Below are positions 1 to 8,128 of a stretch of 64,000 nucleotides of DNA, piece by piece. Under the pieces are notes generated by a model. That model was not told the origin of the DNA. It was given only the letters and a program-made list of their open reading frames with translations, and ran no database searches. The translations under genes were made by a program, and so were the position numbers. The first letter of the stretch is position 1. The number at the start of each line of letters is the position of its first letter. The stretch covers positions 4,580,501 to 4,644,500 of the forward strand of contig NZ_CP097267.1 of the NCBI RefSeq assembly GCF_028473605.1. Reading direction: 5' to 3'. This stretch comes from Acidovorax sp. NCPPB 3576. GTDB lineage: Bacteria; Pseudomonadota; Gammaproteobacteria; Burkholderiales; Burkholderiaceae_C.

Positions 1-577
1 GGATGACGGCAGCCCCGGGCAGCGGGCTGTGCGAGGCGACGATGTCGTCGGCCAGGGTCAGGATGTGCTGGCCGGCGCTGTGCTGGTGGTAGTAGTAGAT
101 GCCTTCATGTTCCATGAGGCGCGAGACGAAGGCGCAGTCGGTCTCGCCGTACTGCACGCAGTAATCCCAGCTGCGATACGCCCGCGTGAGCCGCTTTTGC
201 AGGGGGTGGCCGTATTTGCCGAGCACCTCTTCAATGATGTCGGGGACGGTCTTGTTCTGGAAGATCCGGAAGTCGCTCTTGCGCGTGGCCAGCCACAGCC
301 AGGGCTGCAGGCGCAGGCGGTAAGAGTAATACCGGTGGTCTTCGCCTTGCAGGCCGAAGCGGGTGACGATGCCGTCCAGGTAGCGCCGGCCGCCGCCTTC
401 GGTCTCCACTTCCACGCTGGCGTGCTTGCCGAGCAACGCCTTGGGGTCGATGGATTTGCTCTCGCTCAGCAGGTCCACATCCAGCGAGAACAGCTCGGAG
501 AGCGCTTCCTTGCCCTGCAGGCGGCGAAACTGCAGCTGTTCTCCCAATGGCGTTTGGATCGTGACGCGGCGTGTCAT
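1..577 (-). CDS. vgrG: Type VI secretion spike protein VgrG, N-terminal part (runs off the window)
   Basis: The first 192 residues of a VgrG are read on the minus strand from the ATG at 575-577; the gene continues past base 1. The start MTRRVTIQTPLGEQLQFRRL and the later stretch YGETDCAFVSRLMEHEGI followed by YYYHQ are typical of the phage gpD/gp27-like base of VgrG, which trimerises at the tip of the type VI secretion tube and punctures the target cell. The cargo or effector end is outside the window, so its specificity cannot be judged. No other T6SS gene is seen beside it, so it is probably one of several scattered vgrG islands. Family call is firm; function in this strain is inferred. Confidence 0.92.
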   Translation of the reverse strand, partial: MTRRVTIQTPLGEQLQFRRLQGKEALSELFSLDVDLLSESKSIDPKALLGKHASVEVETEGGGRRYLDGIVTRFGLQGEDHRYYSYRLRLQPWLWLATRKSDFRIFQNKTVPDIIEEVLGKYGHPLQKRLTRAYRSWDYCVQYGETDCAFVSRLMEHEGIYYYHQHSAGQHILTLADDIVASHSPLPGAAVI

Positions 578-812
578 CGTGGGCAGACCTTCACACAGGC
601 TGTGGCATTGAAACGACGGGCATCATATCCCGGCATGCGAAAAGCCCTTCCAGCCGGCAGCCCATCCATGGCAGCAGCAAAAGCAGTGCAGCCGATGCTG
701 CAAGCGGCCCCATGTGCTCATCCATTTCCCGCGCCAGAAACGCACTGCTGCCAGTGCCGTTCTGCACCGGCTTGAATCGGAGCCGCCTGCCCCTGCAGCC
801 CCAGCAGTCCGC

Positions 813-1496
813 TCAGCCCAGCAGCTTGAGCAGCGCGTGCGCCGCCGGCTCGGACGATGCCGGGTTCTGCCCCGTCACCAGCAAGCCATCGGTCAGCACG
901 AAGGGTGCCCAGTCGGGGCCCTTGGCATATTGGCCGCCGCGCTCTTTCAGCATGTCTTCCACCAGGAAGGGCACGATCTTGGTGAGCTGCACGCCCTCTT
1001 CCTCGGTGTTGGTGAAACCGGTCACCTTGCGGCCCTGCACCAGCGGCAGGCCGCCCACCGTCTTGGTGTGGCGAAGCACGCCCGGCGCATGGCACACCAG
1101 GGCCAGGGGCTTGCGGTCGGCAAAGGTGTTTTCGATCAGCGCGATGGAATGGGCGTCTTCCGCCAGATCCCACAGCGGGCCGTGGCCGCCGGGGTAGAAC
1201 ACGGCGTCGAAGTCGTCGGGGTTCATGCCGGACAGCGCAAGCGTGCTGGCCAGGTGCTTTTGCGCCTCGGTATCGGCCTTGAAGCGGCGCGTGGCGTCCG
1301 TCTGCGCGTCGGGCTCGTCGCTCTTGGGGTCCAGCGGCGGCTGCCCGCCCTGGGGCGAAGCCAGGGTGATCTCTGCGCCTGCGTCCTTGAACACGTAGTA
1401 GGGCGCGGCGAATTCTTCGAGCCAGAAGCCCGTTTTCTTGCCGGTGTCGCCCAGCTGGTCGTGGGAGGTGAGGACCATCAGGATTTTCTTTGCCAT
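813..1496 (-). CDS. DJ-1/PfpI (Hsp31-like) family protein
   Basis: A 227-residue protein of the class I glutamine-amidotransferase-like fold. The start at MAKKILMVLT fits the family; a longer frame upstream has no family sequence. The nucleophile elbow is LALVCHAPG with Cys135 and His136, and a glutamate pair sits near residues 27-28 (GFWLEEF), the expected E-C-H catalytic set of Hsp31/glyoxalase III-type proteins. YPGGHGPLWDL around residues 101-111 is the usual glycine loop. Known members act as glutathione-independent glyoxalases, chaperones or deglycases; which applies here is not visible. It stands alone, 190 bases downstream of the yqhD-like gene on the same strand. Both deal with reactive aldehydes, which is suggestive only. 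Confidence 0.88.
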   Translation of the reverse strand: MAKKILMVLTSHDQLGDTGKKTGFWLEEFAAPYYVFKDAGAEITLASPQGGQPPLDPKSDEPDAQTDATRRFKADTEAQKHLASTLALSGMNPDDFDAVFYPGGHGPLWDLAEDAHSIALIENTFADRKPLALVCHAPGVLRHTKTVGGLPLVQGRKVTGFTNTEEEGVQLTKIVPFLVEDMLKERGGQYAKGPDWAPFVLTDGLLVTGQNPASSEPAAHALLKLLG

Positions 1497-1685
1497 GGCG
1501 GTGCTTTCATTCAAGAGATCGGGAAAAAGGGAAGCGCTGGCGCGAGCGCGTTTTCTCAGTTGGGGCCAGCATCCGTGAATGGAAGGGGCCACCCCAAAAG
1601 AGTGCGCGCCGGTGAGGAAGTCGGCTGGACGCCCCTGGCAATGCCGACCGGGTGGCCCGCGCTGCGAGGGCCAGCCCGAGCTTAC

Positions 1686-2849
1686 TTACAGCGCGGCTTC
1701 GAGCACGCGGCGGCTCACCTCGGGCGTCACGTCGCGGTGCTCGCCCAGCCGCACCATGCCGTGCGCCTCCAGTTGCGCCACCAGCGTGTCCACGCTGTCA
1801 GCGCCCAGGCCGTAGGCCGACAGCCGGGTGGGAATGCCCATGCGCTCGAAGAAATCGCGCGTGGCGGCGATGGCGGCGTCGATGCGCTCGTCCTCGGTGC
1901 CGGTGCGGATGCCCCACACACGTTCGCCGTACTGCAGCAGCTTGGCGCGCTTCGGACCGCGTTGCGCCTGCAGCAGGGACGGCAGCACCACGGCCAGCGT
2001 GCGCGCATGGTCGATGCCGTGCAGCGCGGTGATCTCGTGGCCGATCATGTGCGTGGCCCAGTCCTGCGGCACGCCCGCGCCGATCAGTCCGTTGAGCGCG
2101 AGGGTGGCGGTCCACATCAGGTTGGCGCGGTCGTCGTACACCGGCTCGGGCGCGGCCAGGATGCGCGGGCCGATCTCGATCAGCGTCTGCAAAATGCCCT
2201 CGGCAAAGCGGTCCTGCACCGCCCCGTCCACGGGGTAGGTGAGGTACTGCTCCACCGTGTGCACGAAGGCATCGACCACGCCGTTGGCCAGCTGCTGCGG
2301 CGGCAGGGTGTAGGTCTTGGTGGGGTCGAGCACCGAGAACACCGGGTAGGTGTGCGGGCTGCCGAAGGCCAGCTTGGCGCCCTTGGCGCGGTGCGTGATC
2401 ACGCCGCCGTTGTTCATCTCCGAGCCCGTGGCGGGCAGGGTGAGCACCGTGCCGAAAGGCAGCGCGCGGGCCACGTTGCTGCCGCGCTTTTCCAGGATGG
2501 CCCAGGGGTCGCCAGCCTCGAACGGCACGGCCGCGGCGATGAACTTCACCGCATCGATCACCGAGCCGCCGCCCACCGCCAGCAGGAAGTCGAACCCGCC
2601 CTCGCGGATCTGCGCCACGGCGTTCATCGCGGTCTCGTAGCTCGGGTTGGGCTCGATGCCCGCGAACGTGGCGTGCTGCCGGGCCCCGAGCGCCGCCCGC
2701 ACCTCGGCCAGCGTGCCGGTCTTCTCGGCGCTGGCGCCCCCCACCAGGATCAGCACCTTGGCCTGGGCCGGCACCAGCCGCTCCAGGTCGGCGATGCGGC
2801 CTTTTCCGAAGGCGATGTGCGTGGGGTTGTGGAAGTCGAAATTCAGCAT
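1686..2849 (-). CDS. yqhD: Iron-containing (YqhD-type) NADPH-dependent alcohol dehydrogenase
   Basis: 387 residues, the same length as E. coli YqhD as I recall it and alignable throughout. The nucleotide-binding GGGS is at 93-96 (LLAVGGGSVIDAVKFIAAA). The metal ligands of the family are present: Asp193 and His197 in VVDAFVHTVEQ, His267 in DWATHMIGHE and His281 in GIDHA. YqhD reduces short-chain and peroxidation-derived aldehydes to alcohols with NADPH and belongs to the aldehyde-stress response in enteric bacteria. Here it is a single cytoplasmic gene with the DJ-1-like gene downstream. In E. coli an AraC-type YqhC regulator lies beside it; none is seen here. The symbol rests on overall similarity. 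Confidence 0.9.
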   Translation of the reverse strand: MLNFDFHNPTHIAFGKGRIADLERLVPAQAKVLILVGGASAEKTGTLAEVRAALGARQHATFAGIEPNPSYETAMNAVAQIREGGFDFLLAVGGGSVIDAVKFIAAAVPFEAGDPWAILEKRGSNVARALPFGTVLTLPATGSEMNNGGVITHRAKGAKLAFGSPHTYPVFSVLDPTKTYTLPPQQLANGVVDAFVHTVEQYLTYPVDGAVQDRFAEGILQTLIEIGPRILAAPEPVYDDRANLMWTATLALNGLIGAGVPQDWATHMIGHEITALHGIDHARTLAVVLPSLLQAQRGPKRAKLLQYGERVWGIRTGTEDERIDAAIAATRDFFERMGIPTRLSAYGLGADSVDTLVAQLEAHGMVRLGEHRDVTPEVSRRVLEAAL

Positions 2850-3043
2850 GGGGGTTTTCTCCTGGGGGACGTTATGGGGTGGCGTGGTGCGCCAGCGCCG
2901 GAGTGCGGCCAGCGATGCACGCCGGTCATGGCCCCGGCCAACGAGGGGCGATTTCCCAGAGATGGGGACGAATGCCGGGTTGTAAAGCCGTCCATCCGGG
3001 GCGAACGGGTCGCCACAGCACCAGGGTGGCTCCGCTCAGGGCC

Positions 3044-3304
3044 TCAGCCGGTACGGGAGTGCATGAAGAAGGTCGTGACCTGGAGCAGATTGGGGATGTC
3101 GCTCACGGCCACGAGCTTTTGGCGCTTGTCGATGGACTCGAGCTTGACGCGCAGTTGGTTGCCTACCACCAAGGTCAAGACGCTGGGCACGGGAGCGTCG
3201 TACGCAAACTTCAAGAGGGCATTGGGCATCGGGTTTTTGAAAAAGAAGAAGCGGCCGGGATCGTCCAGCGCGCCAAAGCGTTCGCGAAGGGCGCTACCGC
3301 ACAA
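3044..3304 (-). CDS. Small hypothetical protein, start uncertain
   Basis: An open frame of about 80 codons that ends just inside the 440-base stretch before yqhD. It reads like a genuine beta-rich protein (GRFFFFKNPMPNALLKFAYD, then LTLVVGNQLRVKLESIDKRQ) rather than an antisense shadow. It lies in a different frame from the exported protein just upstream and overlaps its last codons. No strong ribosome binding site is seen. A TTG at 3302-3304 is used for the coordinates; the first ATG would be at 3227-3229. It could be a separate coupled gene or the frameshifted tail of the upstream gene. I do not recognise the family. Confidence 0.3.
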   Translation of the reverse strand: MCGSALRERFGALDDPGRFFFFKNPMPNALLKFAYDAPVPSVLTLVVGNQLRVKLESIDKRQKLVAVSDIPNLLQVTTFFMHSRTG

Positions 3305-3815
3305 CCCCTGCGAAAGGAGGCATCCGGACGGTGATCCCAACGCGCTGGCATTGGTCCACGATGCGGTCCGCCCAGGCACGGGTCACAAGGAAGGTGCTGG
3401 TTCCTACCTCGTCCTGAGTGGCCACCACGTCTGTCTTCAAATTGACAGGGTTGGAGTTCACCAGCCCTGCCGCCTCGCTGGCGGGATCTTCGCGCGGGCC
3501 GCCGGGGTCATTGGTCAAGGTGTAGATCCTCGCCCCCGTGATCCACACCATCCAGATCGTGTCGCGCTCCGCTGGCTGCGCGGCATCAAGCCGCTCCTGC
3601 ACGAAGCAAAAGCGGTTTTCGCGCCGATTCTGGCGAAGCTTGCGCAAGAACGCCTTGAGGGTGTCCGCCGAAGCGATGTGGCCGAACGCCGGTTTCGAGA
3701 AAGCAGAATCGGCCGGGACTGGCAATGCACGTTGGCCGGCGGCCTGCGTGGCCCCGGCAGCACCGACCATCAACAAAGCGGCAAAGGCCAGGACGGCCGG
3801 CCGGCGCAAAGCCAT
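3294..3815 (-). CDS. Hypothetical exported protein
   Basis: 173 residues from the ATG at 3813-3815. The N-terminus MALRRPAVLAFAALLMVGAA followed by GATQAAG is a clear Sec signal peptide with cleavage expected near residue 24-26, so the product should be periplasmic or secreted. The mature part has one cysteine in each half (ENRFCFVQE and IVDQCQRV), which could form a disulphide after export. No catalytic signature is recognised. A longer frame upstream reaches 3959 but would bury the signal peptide, so the internal start is preferred. The frame overlaps the small downstream frame at 3044-3304. Confidence 0.55.
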   Translation of the reverse strand: MALRRPAVLAFAALLMVGAAGATQAAGQRALPVPADSAFSKPAFGHIASADTLKAFLRKLRQNRRENRFCFVQERLDAAQPAERDTIWMVWITGARIYTLTNDPGGPREDPASEAAGLVNSNPVNLKTDVVATQDEVGTSTFLVTRAWADRIVDQCQRVGITVRMPPFAGVVR

Positions 3816-3969
3816 TCCCGCGAAGGCATGGAGCCAAGGGGCAGGCGGGATATCGAATGCATGGCAAATCGGGAGAAACACGAGGGCGCCGTAGTTTAAA
3901 TCCCGATTTTCAATTCGTTCCGCCTGGCGGGATATCTGCGCTTCGCAGGGGCTCCGCAACCCTTTGCCC

Positions 3970-4962
3970 TCAATCCAGCTTCACCCCCGCCGCCTTGATG
4001 ATCTCCCCCCACCGCTTGGCCTCCGCGCGGGCCATCGCGCGGAACTGCTCGGGCGAGCCGGCCAGGGGCTCCATGCCGAAGTCCTGCATGCGCTTGACCA
4101 CCGGCGGGCTGGCCAGGGCCTTGTTGACCTCGGTGTTGAGGCGGGTCACCAGCGCGGGCGGCAGGCCGGCGGGGCCGAGCACGCCCTGGAAGGCATAGAC
4201 CTCGGTGTTGGGCACGCCGGCCTCGGCCAGCGTGGGCACGTCGGGCAGGCCGGGCACGCGCCTGGCCGAGCCGATGGCGAGCGCCCGCACCTTGCCGGCC
4301 TGAATCACCGGCAGGCCGGCGGCCAGGTCGAGGAACATGCAGGGCACCTGCCCGCCCATCACGTCCTGCAGCGCAGGCGCCGCGCCGCGATAGGGAATGT
4401 GGGTCAGGAAGGTCTGCGTGCGGTTCTTGAACATCTCCATCGCCAGGTGGTGCGGCGAGCCGTTGCCCGGTGAGGCGTAGTTGAGCTTGCCCGGGTTGGC
4501 GCGCGCGTAGGCCAGCAGGTCCTTGACGGTCTTGGCCTCGAAGGCCGGGTGCACCACCAGGGCGAGCGGAAAGCGGCTCAGGCCGGCGATGTAGGTGAAG
4601 TCTTTTTCCGGGCTGAACGGCAGCTTGCTGAACAGGTGCTCGTTGTAGGCCAGCAGGGCGTTGTCGGCCGACATGAGCGTGTAGCCGTCGGGCTTGGCGG
4701 TGGCGACCATCTGCGCGCCGATGTTGGTGGAGGCGCCGGGGCGGTTGTCCACCACGATCTGCTGGCCCAGCGGGCCGCGCAGGGCCTCGGCCACGGTGCG
4801 CGCCAGCACGTCGGTGCCGCCGCCGGCCGGGTACGGCACGACCCACCGAAGGGGCTGGCTGGGGTAGTCGGACTGGGCGTGGGCGGCAGCCCAGGGCATG
4901 GCGGCGCCGGCGGTGGCGCCAGCGGCGGCCAGGGCGTTTTTAAGCAGGGTTCTGCGGTGCAT
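3970..4962 (-). CDS. Tripartite tricarboxylate transporter (Bug/TctC) substrate-binding protein
   Basis: 330 residues. The ATG at 4960-4962 is preceded by AAGGAG at a good distance. The leader MHRRTLLKNALAAAGATAGA has a twin-arginine-like RRTLLK and ends near AHAQ, so it is exported. The mature protein begins YPSQPLRWVVPYPAGGGTDV, the hallmark of Bug proteins, followed by the usual VDNRPGASTNIGAQMVA. These periplasmic proteins capture carboxylates or other small acids for TctAB-type permeases. No tctA or tctB lies nearby, so this is one of the many orphan Bug genes typical of beta-proteobacteria, and its ligand is unknown. A family hairpin repeat separates it from the upstream GumN gene. Confidence 0.92.
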   Translation of the reverse strand: MHRRTLLKNALAAAGATAGAAMPWAAAHAQSDYPSQPLRWVVPYPAGGGTDVLARTVAEALRGPLGQQIVVDNRPGASTNIGAQMVATAKPDGYTLMSADNALLAYNEHLFSKLPFSPEKDFTYIAGLSRFPLALVVHPAFEAKTVKDLLAYARANPGKLNYASPGNGSPHHLAMEMFKNRTQTFLTHIPYRGAAPALQDVMGGQVPCMFLDLAAGLPVIQAGKVRALAIGSARRVPGLPDVPTLAEAGVPNTEVYAFQGVLGPAGLPPALVTRLNTEVNKALASPPVVKRMQDFGMEPLAGSPEQFRAMARAEAKRWGEIIKAAGVKLD

Positions 4963-5033
4963 GGTTTTGTCTCCTTCAAGGGAATGGCTGGGGGAAACGG
5001 ATGCGCCAGTCAAGCATCCATGTTTTTCTATTT

Positions 5034-5071
5034 GCTATTATTTTTATAGCTATATGCCCTAGATATCATTG
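5034..5071. repeat. Dispersed intergenic hairpin repeat, copy A
   Basis: The 17-mer GCTATTATTTTTATAGC (5034-5050) has 5-bp complementary arms and an AT-rich loop. It is followed by TATATGCCCTAGATATCATTG. Copies B, C and D in this window share the hairpin and the CCCTAG/CTAGGG block; copy C carries the identical 17-mer. It lies between two same-strand genes that are not obviously one operon. Confidence 0.75.
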
Positions 5072-6163
5072 CGCCGGCGCCTGATTTGGCCTGGAATCAT
5101 TTCCAGCCCCGCGAGGCGGTGCGGCTTCCGGCGCCGGCGTCGGGAACGCCACGCGCTGCACGCGAAAACCCTGCTGCGCCATCAGCGCCGGCAGCCCCTG
5201 CTGCCCCACCATGTGCAGCGCGCCCACGGCGGCGAACACGGTGTGACCGGCAGCGTGGACGGCCGCGATGCCGCGCGCCATGCCGGGGTTGCGGGCGTCC
5301 ACCATCTGCCGGTATTCGGCCTGCTCGGCGTCGCTGGCGAGGCACTCGCACCATTGCGGATAGGTCTGCAGCACGTTCAGGCGCCCGTCGGCCCAGGCCC
5401 GGGTGAGCGTGGTGATGGAGCGCTGCGCCTGGCCGCCTTCGAGCTGGTCGAGCGCGGACCCCACGGCGGCCGCGGTGCGGGCCGGGTCGTCGGAGGTGAG
5501 CAGGCGGATCTGCTGCTCGGGGGTTTCCAGCGCCACGATGGGCTTGGCCGTCGCGCGGGCCATGCCGGCGATGACGGCGTCGATGCCATAGGCCAGGTCC
5601 ACGCCCGAGCGGCGCGCCGACTGCCCCACGAGCGTCACGGCCTGCAACTCGGGCCGCAGGCGCGCGATGGCCGGCGCCAGGCAGGCGGCGTCCACCTGGG
5701 CGGCGAGGTGGGCGGCCAGGGCCGGCGGCAGCGGGGGCGCACCGGGCGGGGCCACCATGGCCGCCTGCAGGGCCTGCATCACGGCCGGGTCCAGCAGGTC
5801 GAGTTCGAGCGCCACGCGGTCCGAGGCCATCACGGCCGCGCGCACCGTCGGGCCGGGGAACATCCAGCCGCGCTCGGCGGCGTGCACGGTGCCATAAAGC
5901 CAACTGGTGCGCCCGCCCTTGTCGATGCGCCACAGCAGGCCGCGGTCGCGCGCGTGGCGCAGGGCCTGCGGCATCTCGGCCGGATCGAAGGGAGCCGCTT
6001 CGGGCGGGCAGGAACGCGGAGCGCTGCGGCTGGCGTCACTGGTGGCACTGGCTGGGGCAGCGGCAGGCGCGGCAACGGCCGGCGCCTGCTGCGCCAGCAA
6101 GGCGCCCGGCAGCACCAGCCACGCCGCCAGCGCGAGCCGGGCCAGCCCCGCGCGGGTCGTCAT
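5066..6163 (-). CDS. TraB/GumN family protein, predicted exported
   Basis: 365 residues starting at the ATG that overlaps the stop of the FAH gene as ATGA, so the two are translationally coupled. The N-terminus has a hydrophobic leader (LARLALAAWLVLPGALLAQ), followed by an Ala/Pro-rich stretch. The conserved domain runs from GRTSWLYGTVHA to AVGALHMVGQQGL, the two end motifs of the GumN/TraB (Tiki-like) metalloprotease superfamily. The histidines in those motifs are the likely metal ligands. Bacterial members are mostly uncharacterised, although the Tiki relatives are proteases. The last 30 residues are Pro/Ala-rich. The link to the FAH hydrolase is by coupling only. Confidence 0.82.
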   Translation of the reverse strand: MTTRAGLARLALAAWLVLPGALLAQQAPAVAAPAAAPASATSDASRSAPRSCPPEAAPFDPAEMPQALRHARDRGLLWRIDKGGRTSWLYGTVHAAERGWMFPGPTVRAAVMASDRVALELDLLDPAVMQALQAAMVAPPGAPPLPPALAAHLAAQVDAACLAPAIARLRPELQAVTLVGQSARRSGVDLAYGIDAVIAGMARATAKPIVALETPEQQIRLLTSDDPARTAAAVGSALDQLEGGQAQRSITTLTRAWADGRLNVLQTYPQWCECLASDAEQAEYRQMVDARNPGMARGIAAVHAAGHTVFAAVGALHMVGQQGLPALMAQQGFRVQRVAFPTPAPEAAPPRGAGNDSRPNQAPAQ

Positions 6164-7167
6164 TGCGGGGCCGCGATGTTCTGGTCGATGGCGCCGAACA
6201 GGCTCTGGCCGGCCTTGTTCTTCATCTCGATGCGGATGGTGTCGCCGAACTTCATGAACTCGGTGGAGGGCTTGCCGTCCTGGATGGTCTCGATGCAGCG
6301 CTTTTCGGCGATGCAGCTGTAGCCCTTGGGCCACTCGGTGCGGCCGTTCTGCTCCACGCCGCGGTTGCTCACCGTGCCGCTGCCGATGATGGAGCCCGCG
6401 CGCACGTTGCGCGTCTTGGCCACGTGGGCGATGAGCTGGCCGAAGTGGAAGGTCATCTCGGGGCCGGCATCGCACATGCCGACCTTGCGGCCGTTCCAGG
6501 TCGATTGCAGCGTGAGGTTCACGCGGCCCTGGTCCCAGGCGTCGCCCAGTTCGTCGAGGGTGATGGCGACCGGGCTGAACGCGGTGGCCGGCTTGGACTG
6601 GAAGAAGCCGAAGCCCTTGGCCAGTTCGGCCGGGATGAGGTTGCGCAGCGAAACGTCGTTGGCCAGCATGACCAGGCGGATGCCGTCCAGCGCCTGCTCG
6701 GGCGTGGTGCCCATCTTCACGTCGCCGGTGACGACGGCGATCTCGGCCTCGAAGTCGATGCCCATGGCCTCGCTCGGCACGACCACGTCGTCGCGCGGGC
6801 CGATGAAGTCGTCGCTGCCGCCCTGGTACATCAGCGGGTCGGTGTAGAAGCTCTCGGGCACCTCGGAGTTGCGCGCTTTTCGCACCAGTTCGACGTGGTT
6901 GATGTAGGCGGAGCCGTCCGCCCACTGGTAGGCGCGCGGCAGCGGGGCCATGCACTGGGCGGGATCGAAGGGAAACGCGTGCGGGGCGCGGCCGGCGTTG
7001 AGCTGGTCGTACAGGTCCTGCAGCTGGGGCGACAGGAAGCCCCAGTCGTCCAGCACCTGCTGCAGGCGGCTCGCGATGCCGGTCGCATAATGGGCCGTGC
7101 CCAGGTCGCGGGAGACGACGACCAGCTGGCCGTCGCGGGAACCATCTTTGTAGGTGGCGAGTTTCAT
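6160..7167 (-). CDS. Fumarylacetoacetate hydrolase (FAH) family protein
   Basis: 335 residues from MKLATYKDGSRDGQL. The start at 7165-7167 was chosen because family sequence begins there. The metal-binding core is visible as MGIDFEAEIAVVTGD, and IIGSGTVSN is the typical C-terminal motif. FAH-fold enzymes cleave C-C bonds in acylpyruvates or fumarylacetoacetate in aromatic catabolism, using a Mg or Ca ion. Homogentisate dioxygenase is not adjacent, so the substrate cannot be assigned. The gene is divergent from the IclR regulator at 7269, with a 16-bp palindrome between them, and its stop overlaps the GumN start. Regulation by the IclR protein is likely. Confidence 0.88.
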   Translation of the reverse strand: MKLATYKDGSRDGQLVVVSRDLGTAHYATGIASRLQQVLDDWGFLSPQLQDLYDQLNAGRAPHAFPFDPAQCMAPLPRAYQWADGSAYINHVELVRKARNSEVPESFYTDPLMYQGGSDDFIGPRDDVVVPSEAMGIDFEAEIAVVTGDVKMGTTPEQALDGIRLVMLANDVSLRNLIPAELAKGFGFFQSKPATAFSPVAITLDELGDAWDQGRVNLTLQSTWNGRKVGMCDAGPEMTFHFGQLIAHVAKTRNVRAGSIIGSGTVSNRGVEQNGRTEWPKGYSCIAEKRCIETIQDGKPSTEFMKFGDTIRIEMKNKAGQSLFGAIDQNIAAPQ

Positions 7168-7229
7168 GGGGCTCAGACCTCTTGTCTTCCAACGCACCGG
7201 CGGCGGGTGCCCGGCACGAATTACGAATG

Positions 7230-7245
7230 GTTAAATTGATTTAAC
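7230..7245. promoter_or_regulatory. Palindrome between FAH and IclR genes, candidate IclR operator
   Basis: GTTAAAT-TG-ATTTAAC is a perfect inverted repeat with 7-bp arms, AT-rich in an otherwise GC-rich region. It is centred about 30 bases before the IclR start and about 70 before the FAH start. Size, symmetry and place fit an IclR-family operator for both divergent genes. Binding is inferred. Confidence 0.6.
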
Positions 7246-7268
7246 TAAACAAAACTCTGGAAATTCTA

Positions 7269-8057
7269 GTGCAGATGGACAAGGAACGGGCAGGCATACA
7301 GTCGGTGGAAGTCGGCTTCGCCCTGCTGGAGGGGCTGACCCGGTCGCGCGGACCGCTGATGCTCAAGGACCTCGCGGCCACAGCCGGCATGAGCGCCGCC
7401 AAGGCGCACCGCTACCTCGTGAGCTTCCAGCGCCTGGGGCTGGTGGCGCAGGACCCGGGCACCGCGCGCTACGACCTGGGGCCGGCCGCCCTCAAGCTGG
7501 GCCTGGCCTCGCTCGCGCGGCTCGATGCGATGCGCCTGGCGCGCGAGCGCATGCCCGCGCTGATGGACACCATCGGCCACACCCTGGCGCTGGCCGTGTG
7601 GGGCAACCGGGGCCCGACCATCGTGCACTGGGAGGAATCGCCCCAGGCCGTGACCGCCAACCTGCGCCTGGGCGACGTCATGCCGCTGCTGGCCTCCGCC
7701 ACCGGCCGCTGCTTTTGCGCCCACCTGCCGCGCGAGACCACGGCCGCGCTGCTGAAAGAAGAGCTGACCCACGCCGCCAAGCTGGGCCGAACCGACCTGC
7801 CCGCCAGCCCCGCCGCCGTCGATGCCCTGCTGCACGAGGTGCGCGAGCGCGGCTCGGCCCGGGTGGTGGACACCCTGCTGCCGGGCATCGTCGCGTTCTG
7901 CGCCCCGGTGTTCGACGCCGACGGGCACCTGGCCCTGGGCATCACCACGCTGGGCTCGGTCGCCACGTTCGACCCGGCCTGGGGCGGCGCCATCGACGCA
8001 CCGCTGCGCGCCGCCGCCCAGGCGCTGTCGCGCGACCTGGGCCACGGTTGCGCATGA
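7269..8057 (+). CDS. IclR family transcriptional regulator
   Basis: 262 residues with the usual IclR layout. An N-terminal winged HTH spans about residues 10-70 (GPLMLKDLAATAGMSAAKAH, then RYLVSFQRLGLV). A C-terminal effector domain contains LLASATGRCFCAHLP, the GR-x-F/Y motif of the ligand pocket. The GTG at 7269 is used; an in-frame ATG two codons later (7275) is an equally good start. IclR proteins sense small carboxylic or aromatic acids and act as repressors or activators of adjacent catabolic genes. The divergent FAH gene and the palindrome between them make that gene the likely target. Confidence 0.9.
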   Translation: MQMDKERAGIQSVEVGFALLEGLTRSRGPLMLKDLAATAGMSAAKAHRYLVSFQRLGLVAQDPGTARYDLGPAALKLGLASLARLDAMRLARERMPALMDTIGHTLALAVWGNRGPTIVHWEESPQAVTANLRLGDVMPLLASATGRCFCAHLPRETTAALLKEELTHAAKLGRTDLPASPAAVDALLHEVRERGSARVVDTLLPGIVAFCAPVFDADGHLALGITTLGSVATFDPAWGGAIDAPLRAAAQALSRDLGHGCA

Positions 8058-8128
8058 GCGGGCCGGGGCCAAGGGCGGGCCGCGCAGGCGCTGCGGGCTT
8101 GCCGTCCCTGTCGTACGGGCACTGACCC

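Noticed and set aside
714..3899. Very long plus-strand open frame of more than 1000 codons
   Set aside because: It runs antisense across the DJ-1, YqhD and exported-protein genes, is His/Arg/Gly-rich with no family sequence, and is explained by high GC and codon bias of the real genes. The same applies to long frames opposite nrdJ, the GGDEF-EAL gene and the EPS operon.
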